This document shows positions 1 through 6,240 of a stretch of DNA of 12,324 nucleotides, in pieces (the first letter of the stretch is position 1; each line of letters opens with the position of its first letter). The DNA is from an uncultured Roseiflexaceae bacterium. GTDB lineage: Bacteria; Chloroflexota; Chloroflexia; Chloroflexales; Roseiflexaceae. The stretch lies in NCBI GenBank assembly GCA_903868295.1, contig CAIPUQ010000008.1:1-12324 (forward strand), written 5' to 3'. The notes beneath the pieces are model-generated. The model saw only the letters and a list, made by a program, of their open reading frames with translations, did no database searches and was not told the DNA's origin. Made by a program: the position numbers and the translations under genes.

Positions 1-45
1 GGCTGTCGGGGTGGAGCTCTGTGTAACGTCCCCATGGCACTGTCG

Positions 46-987
46 TCATTGTGTCCTCGCTTGTTCCGTACGCGCCGCTATTTTGAGTCGTAAGAGGGTG
101 TAAAGTGCCTGGTTGACCGGTGTCGGTACCCCAACGGCACGACCACGCCGCACAATTGCACCACTCAGTGCTTCGTGTTCGAGCGGTCGACCCGCTGCGT
201 CGTCGCGTGACATCGACGAACGGGCAGTTGCGGGCATGTTCGCGGCAATCGCGAGCGCCGACGCTACTGGATCTTCCGCAAACACCATTCCTTCTGCGAT
301 GGCGACGGCGTGTGCTTCGGTCATCGCGGCAGTCACCATAATCTGTGCCTCAGTATCGTCACGAAGCAATCCCATGCCGGCACCGGTAATGGTCGTAACC
401 GCACTCATCGCCGCCACAAAAATCGCTTTGCGCCAGACCACGACACGACCGTCTGGCACACACGACGCATCCATGCCGGCCTGGCTCGCCGCTGACTGCA
501 ACGCGTGGGCGACTGCAGAAGGTACGGTAGGGGGGATGGGCCCGAAGACCAGCCGTACCGGCTCGATCCCACTGCGGATCACGCCCGGTGCCTCGACATG
601 GAGTTCACCATACAGAAGCCCGGCCAATGTCCGTTCAGCGCCTACCACACTCGCAACCGATGCATAGGCATCAATGCCGTTTTGGAGGGTCACGACGACG
701 GTCCGTGGACCAATCAGCATCGGCAAGGCGGGCAACAGTGCATCGAGTTGGTAGGTTTTGAGGCAGACAAAAACCACATCGGCGGTGCCGACCGTCGCAC
801 AGTCGTCTGTGACCATGGCGGGGCGTGCGTGCCAGGTCTGTGTCGGCGCGTGGACGGTGATGCCATTGACTGCCATCGCCTCGGCATGGGCTCCACGTGC
901 AACCAGTGCTACCGGATGCCCAGCGCGTGCAAATACCGCCCCGATATATGCCCCGACACCGCCAGCGCCGATGACTGCTATTTTCAC
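46..987 (-). CDS. PanE/ApbA-family reductase (2-dehydropantoate 2-reductase-like)
   Basis: 313 residues from a GTG start at 987-985. Family members are cytoplasmic NADPH-dependent oxidoreductases; the best-known one reduces 2-dehydropantoate to pantoate for coenzyme A synthesis. Seen: an N-terminal Rossmann glycine motif (residues 7-13, GAGGVGA), LKTYQ with Lys77, the QNGID motif around Asn103, WRK with Lys187, and a C-terminal helical lobe with RPLEHEAL and GVPTP, all typical of the family. The start was chosen because GTG follows directly the family-typical MKIAVIGAGG beginning and overlaps the upstream stop in a GTGA; an in-frame ATG nine codons earlier lies inside the upstream gene. Odd: the two Asn that follow the catalytic Lys in canonical PanE (four and eight residues on) are Val191 and Ser195 here, so pantoate synthesis is not assured. 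Family membership is sure, substrate is not. Confidence 0.88.
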   Translation of the reverse strand: MKIAVIGAGGVGAYIGAVFARAGHPVALVARGAHAEAMAVNGITVHAPTQTWHARPAMVTDDCATVGTADVVFVCLKTYQLDALLPALPMLIGPRTVVVTLQNGIDAYASVASVVGAERTLAGLLYGELHVEAPGVIRSGIEPVRLVFGPIPPTVPSAVAHALQSAASQAGMDASCVPDGRVVVWRKAIFVAAMSAVTTITGAGMGLLRDDTEAQIMVTAAMTEAHAVAIAEGMVFAEDPVASALAIAANMPATARSSMSRDDAAGRPLEHEALSGAIVRRGRAVGVPTPVNQALYTLLRLKIAARTEQARTQ

Positions 988-2447
988 CGTTGCGCCTCCA
1001 GTTCGGCGATACATGCCGGTACCGAGAGCACCCGGCCATCGCGTTGGTCACGCCACTGCACGGTACCTGCTGTCTGGTCGCTGTTCGCCACAACCAGACA
1101 CACTGCCCCGCGACGGAGCGCATCCCGGACGTGTGTGTTCACCGATTGTTCACGCACATCGAGTGCCACTGCATACCCTGATTGACGGAGCTGCGTCGCA
1201 ACAGATACAGCATATGCATAGACGGACTCGTCTTCACAAATCAACTGTACCAGTCGGTTCTGCGGATAGCTGGTCGTCTGACTCGCCAGCACGACGCGTT
1301 CGACGCCATACGCAAAGCCAACCGCAGGCACCGCATGTTTGCCGCCGAGTGCGGTGACAAGCTCGTCGTAGCGGCCGCCGCCGCAGATTTGCATGCCGCT
1401 GACATCATCGATTTCGAACATCATACCGGTGTAGTAATGCAGGCCGCGACCCAGCCCGAAATCGAGTGTGACCGCTTCGAGCGATACACCATGGAGCGGC
1501 AGGGTGTCTATCAATGATTGCAGCTCGTCGAATCCCGGATCGGGTAGTTCATAGCGGGCCACCAACGTGCGCAACGCGACGAGGGTTGGTACCGGGGCAC
1601 CGCGGATGACGCTCAACTCTGCCAGAAAAGCAATCGCACGCTCAATGGTTGCCCGTTGGTCGGTCCGGCGCATAGTGCGGACGAGGCGCTGGACGATTTC
1701 TTCGGGAGGGCGCGTCCCAAATTGCAGATTGACCCCTATCGAGCGCAACGTGTGCAGGAGCAGTCCTTCGGCCTGTGCGTCATCGAGCCCATCGAGGAGC
1801 GTTGTGTCAAAGCCCTCGCGCTCTCCTTCTATTTCGTTGAGCAATGCATCCCGCACCGCATCAACGCCACGCGCGCGCATCCGTTCGAGACTCCAGGTAA
1901 GCACACTACGGGTACGCTCACTCACCCCGAGTGACCCGAGGAGGGCCCGAATAATGCCGATATGCCCCAGTGTGATGCGATACGCTGCGACGTCGGCCGC
2001 GGCGAGTCCTGCACAGGCCATACCGAGGACTTCGGCATCGGCACGTGGTGCAGTCGCTCCGATGCATTCGACACCAAGTTGGGTGAACTGCCGCCAGGTG
2101 CCGCGTTGCGGGCGCTCGTAGCGGAACACCGGGCCGTTGTAGCGCAGCCGCAACGGCAACGCGCTATCGGACATCTTGCTGATATACGCGCGCAATACCG
2201 ATGCAGTCCATTCGGGGCGCAACACGAGGTCGCGACCGTGGAACGAAAACTCGTATATCTTGCCGGCGAGTTCTTCGCCGAGCTTTCTCACATAGAGATC
2301 GCGATGTTCAAGCAGCGGTAAATCGATTGCTTGATAGCCATGGCCAACCAAGACGCTGTTGAGCTGAGCCAAGATGTGTTGGTGACGGAGGACTTCTTCG
2401 GGCAAGACATCTCGCATCCCACGGACTGCATCTACGACGTTTTCCAC
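984..2447 (-). CDS. hisS: Histidyl-tRNA synthetase family protein (HisS, possibly HisZ-like)
   Basis: 487 residues with a GTG start preceded by GAGG seven bases upstream. HisS charges tRNA-His; its paralogue HisZ is the regulatory subunit of ATP phosphoribosyltransferase in histidine synthesis. Seen: class II motif 2 (FRYERPQRG, residues 108-116, then RQFTQLGVE to 127), the histidine-specific RGLHYYTG (334-341), motif 3 region GGGRYDELV (356-364) and PAVGFAYGVER (374-384), and a C-terminal region (about 398-480) that fits the anticodon-binding fold. By alignment to the E. coli enzyme the histidine contacts Glu79, Arg109, Gln123, Glu127, Arg334 and Tyr339 are present. Odd: RPEW instead of RPEG, RGLH instead of RGLD, and about 60 extra residues compared with typical HisS, mainly in the insertion region 160-320, whose GHIGIIRALL looks HisZ-like. 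First gene of a two-gene operon. Confidence 0.85.
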   Translation of the reverse strand: MENVVDAVRGMRDVLPEEVLRHQHILAQLNSVLVGHGYQAIDLPLLEHRDLYVRKLGEELAGKIYEFSFHGRDLVLRPEWTASVLRAYISKMSDSALPLRLRYNGPVFRYERPQRGTWRQFTQLGVECIGATAPRADAEVLGMACAGLAAADVAAYRITLGHIGIIRALLGSLGVSERTRSVLTWSLERMRARGVDAVRDALLNEIEGEREGFDTTLLDGLDDAQAEGLLLHTLRSIGVNLQFGTRPPEEIVQRLVRTMRRTDQRATIERAIAFLAELSVIRGAPVPTLVALRTLVARYELPDPGFDELQSLIDTLPLHGVSLEAVTLDFGLGRGLHYYTGMMFEIDDVSGMQICGGGRYDELVTALGGKHAVPAVGFAYGVERVVLASQTTSYPQNRLVQLICEDESVYAYAVSVATQLRQSGYAVALDVREQSVNTHVRDALRRGAVCLVVANSDQTAGTVQWRDQRDGRVLSVPACIAELEAQR

Positions 2448-2573
2448 GCTGGTACCTCAGGTGTTGGCCATCCTGCTTCTATTTTAGCGTATATATGTTG
2501 GGCAGTGACTCATGCTGAAATGAGCGTCGCATCATTTGTAGGGACCTTCAGATCCAAGAGCCTCATTGCGCAT

Positions 2574-2602
2574 TTGCCCTTGATGCACGGCTATGCTATA
2601 GT
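2574..2602 (+). promoter_or_regulatory. Sigma70-type promoter of the rplS block
   Basis: A -35 box TTGCCC (2574-2579) and a -10 box TATAGT (2597-2602) are separated by exactly 17 bases, and TGC directly before the -10 makes it an extended -10. Transcription would start near 2609, leaving a leader of about 65 bases before rplS. The match is close to consensus and sits in the only sizeable gap before the gene. Confidence 0.75.
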
Positions 2603-2614
2603 AGTGAGCAATGT

Positions 2615-2630
2615 GCACGTTCTGACGTGC
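2615..2630 (+). promoter_or_regulatory. Perfect hairpin in the rplS leader
   Basis: GCACGT (2615-2620), loop TCTG, ACGTGC (2625-2630): a perfect six-pair stem only a few bases after the predicted transcription start and about 43 bases before the rplS start codon. There is no T run after it, so it is not a terminator. Ribosomal protein leaders often fold autoregulatory structures, but I see no match to a known L19 leader and the function is inference. Confidence 0.35.
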
Positions 2631-2673
2631 CGCCATTACATGTATACGCTTTACTGAAGGAGCGACGACAACA

Positions 2674-3027
2674 ATGTCGCAGCAAATCATGGACGCCATT
2701 GAGCAGCGTCAGATGAAAGAATCGGTGCCTGAGTTCCGTGAGGGCGATACCGTACGCGTTGGTGTACGTGTGGTCGAAGGCAGCCGCGAGCGTGTCCAGG
2801 ACTTCGAAGGTGTCGTTATTCGCAAGCGTTCCGGTGGCATCAATGCCAACTTCACGGTCCGCCGCATGGCTTCACACGGCATCGGTGTAGAGCGTACGTT
2901 CCTCATCCATGCACCACGTGTCGACTCCATTACTGTTACCCGCCGTGGTAAGGTACGTCGTTCACGTCTGTTCTACCTCCGTGGTCTCACAGGCAAGGCA
3001 GCACGCATCAAAGAGCGTCGCAACTAG
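2674..3027 (+). CDS. rplS: 50S ribosomal protein L19
   Basis: 117 residues, the usual length for bL19, a component of the large subunit located near the 30S interface. The family's hallmark segments are present: FREGDTVRV (21-29), RVQDFEGVVI (40-49), GVERTFLIHAPRV (71-83) and the basic tail RGKVRRSRLFYLRGLTGKAARIKER. The start ATG has AAGGAG at 2657-2662, eleven bases upstream. It is the first gene behind a strong promoter and leads a co-directional block; in many bacteria rplS lies near rnhB, as here, although trmD and rimM, frequent upstream partners, are absent and the gene on that side is the divergent hisS-like gene. Confidence 0.97.
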   Translation: MSQQIMDAIEQRQMKESVPEFREGDTVRVGVRVVEGSRERVQDFEGVVIRKRSGGINANFTVRRMASHGIGVERTFLIHAPRVDSITVTRRGKVRRSRLFYLRGLTGKAARIKERRN

Positions 3028-3030
3028 TTT

Positions 3031-3603
3031 ATGGCTGTCGCATTCCGTCGAACGGTCATGGCATGGTTGCTTGATCGCTTGTATAACGAATGTGCCCCAA
3101 TCTACGACACCGTGGCCACGCGAATATCGCGTGGCCACTGGTTTTTGTGGGGGCAGGCAGTCCTGCCCTACCTCCAAGCGCCCGTCCTCGAGCTCGGCTG
3201 TGGCACGGGGCACCTCCAAGCAGTTTTGGCACGTGATCACATTGCCGCGTGGGGGCTCGATCGATCAGCCCGCATGCTCAGGCTTGCACGCCGCCGGACG
3301 ACGTCACTTATCAATGGCGACAGCCGTGCTATACCCTGCCCAGATGCGACATTTGCGCGGGTTGTTGCGGTTTTTCCCGCGCCGTACATCAGTGATCCGC
3401 GCACCCTCGCCGAGGTGCGGCGCGTCTTGCAGGCAGACGGCCGCTTGGTCATTCTGTTGAGCGCTGGCAGGCATAATGTGCGGATGCATCCCCTCTGGCA
3501 CGCATTAACAAGCTCGGGCTGGGAGCTCGAAACACCGGATTGTACAGTGGCTGGTACGAACATTCATCTCATCATAGGGACAGCGCATGTCACCGACGTT
3601 TGA
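3031..3603 (+). CDS. Class I SAM-dependent methyltransferase
   Basis: 190 residues. It would transfer a methyl group from S-adenosylmethionine to an unknown acceptor. Seen: motif I VLELGCGTG (52-60), an acidic residue at the end of the second strand (Asp77 in GLDRS), NGDSRAIPCPDATF (95-108) as the adenine-contact region, and VRRVLQADGRLVIL (129-142), the Methyltransf_11-type layout. The start is three bases after the rplS stop with no clear ribosome binding site, so translation probably depends on ribosomes finishing rplS. The 3' end overlaps rnhB by 17 bases. The N-terminal MAWLLDRLYNECAPIYD resembles the cap of small ubiquinone-biosynthesis-type methyltransferases, but the substrate cannot be read from the sequence. 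Confidence 0.85.
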   Translation: MAVAFRRTVMAWLLDRLYNECAPIYDTVATRISRGHWFLWGQAVLPYLQAPVLELGCGTGHLQAVLARDHIAAWGLDRSARMLRLARRRTTSLINGDSRAIPCPDATFARVVAVFPAPYISDPRTLAEVRRVLQADGRLVILLSAGRHNVRMHPLWHALTSSGWELETPDCTVAGTNIHLIIGTAHVTDV

Positions 3604-4252
3604 CGAAGAGTGCACGCTCCACGCCCACGGTGCTACGGCAATCGCCGGCGTCGACGAAGTCGGGCGCGGCTGTTGGGCTGGCCCGGTGATGGCGGCAGCA
3701 GTCGTGTTCGAATCATTCATCTACACCAAACCCGAATGCCTCGCAGGGGTCGATGACTCGAAGCGACTGACGAGCGAGCAACGTACTGCACTCGTCCAAT
3801 CCATGCAACCGTTTATCCGGAGCGTCGCCGTTGGCTGGGTCAGTGCACACGACATTGACTGCATGGGCATCATCCAGGCGACGCGCGTTGCGATGCAACA
3901 GGCGGTGTTTGGGTTGACTGTTTCGGTCGATGCACTGCTCGTCGATGCCGTATCGTTCCCGCACTGGTCGATCCCCCAACGCAGTCTCATCCACGGTGAC
4001 CGCCGTTCCCTGAGCATTGCCGCTGCCTCGATCATTGCCAAAGTAGCCCGTGATCGCATCATGCAGCAGCTCGACACGGTGTCACCGCGCTACGGATATG
4101 CTGCCCACAAAGGCTACGGCACCCCAGCCCATCAGCGTGCGTTGCTGCGCCACGGGCCATCGCCACACCATCGCCATACATATGCACCGATACGCACCTT
4201 TCATCTCACTGGTGCCTGGGCATTTGGCCGTACCGATGCCGAGCATGTGTGA
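3587..4252 (+). CDS. rnhB: Ribonuclease HII
   Basis: 221 residues, near the usual length. RNase HII cuts the RNA strand of RNA-DNA hybrids and starts removal of single ribonucleotides from DNA in the cytoplasm. The four acidic metal ligands are visible: Asp23 and Glu24 in GVDEVGRG, Asp120 in LLVDAV, and Asp138 in the GDRRS segment. The supporting motifs DDSKRL (56-61), SIAAASIIAKVARDR (143-157) and YGYAAHKGYGTPAH (169-182) are also intact, so the enzyme should be active. The ATG at 3587 has AGGGA at 3576-3580, six bases away, and starts inside the end of the methyltransferase gene, which implies co-translation. Confidence 0.96.
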   Translation: MSPTFDEECTLHAHGATAIAGVDEVGRGCWAGPVMAAAVVFESFIYTKPECLAGVDDSKRLTSEQRTALVQSMQPFIRSVAVGWVSAHDIDCMGIIQATRVAMQQAVFGLTVSVDALLVDAVSFPHWSIPQRSLIHGDRRSLSIAAASIIAKVARDRIMQQLDTVSPRYGYAAHKGYGTPAHQRALLRHGPSPHHRHTYAPIRTFHLTGAWAFGRTDAEHV

Positions 4253-4293
4253 ATTTTGGTACACTGGGAGCACTGATAACGACAAGGATACAC

Positions 4294-5022
4294 ATGACCA
4301 CGCACATTGAACTGCTCGAATACATGCGCCAACTGCGCACCATTGGCCCCGAAATGCCGTTCCCCTTGGCAGCGCATATCATCGACAGCGGTGCCGATGT
4401 CATTGCCCCGCTGACCGCCTTGGCAATCGACACCACCATGCTGGTCGGCCCTGCGCCGCTCTGCTATGCGCCCATACACGCGCTCCGTTTGTTGGGTGAG
4501 TGCAACAGCATCGACGCAATTGCCACGCTGGTGCATGCCCCCGTGCCTGCAGCGCCCGATCAACTCACCGAAAAACGGACAACCATCTGGGATGGCGAGG
4601 TGCCGCAAATCATCGCACGCAACGGCGTCGCTGCCATCAAACCCATTCTGGCGTTGCTCGATGACGACCACACCAGCAATGTCGGACATCACCGCGCTGC
4701 CTTGGCGATTGCCTACCTCAGTTATGCCCAGCCCGCAGAAGTTGCGCTGTTAACATCAGCACTCGAAGAACGACTGACATCGTCAATACCCGACCGCAAT
4801 GCGTCGGTTGCGTTAGCACTTGCAAACATGGGTGCCGAATCGAGCTACCCCGCCGTCATGGCAGCGTACAAAGCCGGGCACATCGCCAAAGACGCCGTCC
4901 AAATGGGCCCGATGCGCAAGCTGCTGCTGAGCCGGAGCAACGCCCGTCTCGGGTGCGTCAACCACCCACTCGGCGAACGCTATGCGCACCACCCACTCCG
5001 CCCGCAAGCACAACAGGGCTAG
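4294..5022 (+). CDS. HEAT-like helical repeat protein of unknown function
   Basis: 242 residues from the ATG at 4294, chosen because AAGGA lies five bases upstream (4284-4288); an in-frame ATG at 4249 overlaps the end of rnhB and has no such site. I do not recognise a named family. The protein is Ala- and Leu-rich with alternating amphipathic helices and segments such as APIHALRLLGE, VPQIIARNGVAAIKPILALL and RAALAIAYLSYAQPAEVALL, which look like degenerate HEAT or Armadillo-type repeats. Such folds usually bind proteins. There is no signal peptide, membrane segment or catalytic motif; the C-terminal 25 residues are His- and Pro-rich and look disordered. It lies 41 bases after rnhB and two bases before the dehydrogenase, so it is probably co-transcribed with both. 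Confidence 0.75.
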   Translation: MTTHIELLEYMRQLRTIGPEMPFPLAAHIIDSGADVIAPLTALAIDTTMLVGPAPLCYAPIHALRLLGECNSIDAIATLVHAPVPAAPDQLTEKRTTIWDGEVPQIIARNGVAAIKPILALLDDDHTSNVGHHRAALAIAYLSYAQPAEVALLTSALEERLTSSIPDRNASVALALANMGAESSYPAVMAAYKAGHIAKDAVQMGPMRKLLLSRSNARLGCVNHPLGERYAHHPLRPQAQQG

Positions 5023-5024
5023 GG

Positions 5025-5996
5025 ATGATTTCGATTATCCTCAACGAAAGCACCGAAGAAGTGCAGTTCGTCGCGGCATGGCCCGGCGTACCGCTGCAAT
5101 TCTATGCCGCTGGGTCATTGTGTAACGTCGTCCATCCAGACACGACCATCCTGAGCGTGTTCATCCACACAGCGGTGCGTGCTGACGATATGGCCAGATT
5201 GCCAAAGCTGCGCATGATTGCAACACGTTCGACCGGGTATGACCACATCGATCTCGACTACTGCGCCGCCCATGACATCACGGTCTGCAATGTTCCCACC
5301 TACGGGGAACGCACCGTCGCCGAGTATGCAATGGCGTTGCTGTTGGCGAGTAGCCGCATGCTCATCCCCAGCACCGTGCGTTTGCAACGGGACTTTCGTG
5401 CCGATGTGGCGGGGCTCCGTGGGATTGATATCTTTCAAAAAACCATCGGCATTGTCGGCACAGGCCGTATCGGCCGCAACTTTGGGCGCATGTGTACGGG
5501 ATTTGCCCCGACGATTGTGGCCTACGATGTCCACCCCGACCACAGCTGGGCTGCCGAAGTCAATGCGACATACGTCGGGCTCGACGAACTCTATCGCCAA
5601 TCCGACATCATCTCGTTGCACGCGCCTCTGACAGCACAGACGCATCATATGTTCGGGATGGAAGCCCTTTCGCACATCAAACACGGTGTCATCATTATCA
5701 ACACCTCGCGTGGCGCACTCATCGCCAACGATGCATTATTGGCCGGGCTCGATAGTGGGCAGATCCGCGCCGCAGGCCTCGATGTCGAAGAATTCGAACA
5801 CCTGATTGGCACCATTACCCGCACCCCCGAAGCACACCTGCTCAAAGATATCCTCGCCCACCCGCATGTGATTGCGAGTGCCCACAATGCGTTCAACAGC
5901 GCCGAAGCCATCGAACGCATCATCACGACCACCATCGATACCATTCGCCAGGTGCAGGCCGGCATGGCCCCACAACACGTGGTGATTGCCCGGTAA
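5025..5996 (+). CDS. D-isomer-specific 2-hydroxyacid dehydrogenase
   Basis: 323 residues from the ATG at 5025, two bases after the preceding stop, with a purine-rich AGGG just before; the reading frame is open further upstream but there it only overlaps the previous gene. The family interconverts 2-oxo acids and D-2-hydroxy acids with NAD(H). Seen: a catalytic-domain start with RSTGYDHIDLD (68-78), PTYGERTVAEYAMALLL (91-107), the nucleotide motif GIVGTGRIGRNFG (142-154), Asp168 (YDVHP) at the end of the second strand, which favours NAD, and the catalytic set Arg229 (NTSRGALI), Glu258 and His287 (AHNAFNS). The NAFNS ending resembles the D-lactate dehydrogenase-like branch, but the substrate is uncertain. 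It is the last gene before the terminator at 6026. Confidence 0.92.
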   Translation: MISIILNESTEEVQFVAAWPGVPLQFYAAGSLCNVVHPDTTILSVFIHTAVRADDMARLPKLRMIATRSTGYDHIDLDYCAAHDITVCNVPTYGERTVAEYAMALLLASSRMLIPSTVRLQRDFRADVAGLRGIDIFQKTIGIVGTGRIGRNFGRMCTGFAPTIVAYDVHPDHSWAAEVNATYVGLDELYRQSDIISLHAPLTAQTHHMFGMEALSHIKHGVIIINTSRGALIANDALLAGLDSGQIRAAGLDVEEFEHLIGTITRTPEAHLLKDILAHPHVIASAHNAFNSAEAIERIITTTIDTIRQVQAGMAPQHVVIAR

Positions 5997-6025
5997 ACGC
6001 ATCGAACACACGCGAATAAACACAG

Positions 6026-6063
6026 ATCCGCCACAGCCTCGGCTGTGGCGGATAGTTTTTTTT
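6026..6063 (+). terminator. Strong intrinsic terminator ending the rplS block
   Basis: Two 13-base arms, ATCCGCCACAGCC (6026-6038) and GGCTGTGGCGGAT (6041-6053), flank the dinucleotide TC, giving a GC-rich stem of about 12 pairs with a CTCG loop, then AG and eight T (6056-6063). It lies 30 bases after the dehydrogenase stop. The same arms recur at 9096-9123. Confidence 0.93.
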
Positions 6064-6145
6064 GGGTGTTGCAGGGATACCACCTTCTACAGAATTTGTC
6101 ACAGAGACGTAAGCTCAGTGACTGTATTCTTACATATGTGTAAAG

Positions 6146-6151
6146 TATAAT
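6146..6151 (+). promoter_or_regulatory. Candidate -10 box for the repeat protein gene
   Basis: A perfect TATAAT sits in an AT-rich stretch 90 bases before the start codon at 6241. No convincing -35 box lies 16-18 bases upstream, so the promoter may be weak, activator-dependent or use another sigma factor. The rest of 6064-6240 shows no ORF or strong structure. Confidence 0.4.
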
Positions 6152-6240
6152 CATCTTTGCAAAAGATTTGAACCATTACTGTGTCATAGGCGCAGCGCTT
6201 TCCTCATGTGAGTATGCGTATCGACGAAAAGGAGAAGTGC

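Noticed and set aside
1..45. Short flank after the reductase stop
   Set aside because: No terminator, ORF or repeat can be supported in these bases.
505..1185. 226-codon plus-strand frame
   Set aside because: Antisense to the reductase and synthetase genes, whose motifs are intact; rich in Cys, Arg and His as is usual for shadow frames of GC-rich genes.
2481..2486. Possible minus-strand -10 box (TAAAAT) for the synthetase operon
   Set aside because: No acceptable -35 box 16-18 bases upstream; the true promoter of that operon is not clear.
4201..4692. 163-codon minus-strand frame over the start of the helical-repeat gene
   Set aside because: No ribosome binding site or recognisable motif, and it would cross the rnhB end and the next gene, which are co-directional on the plus strand.
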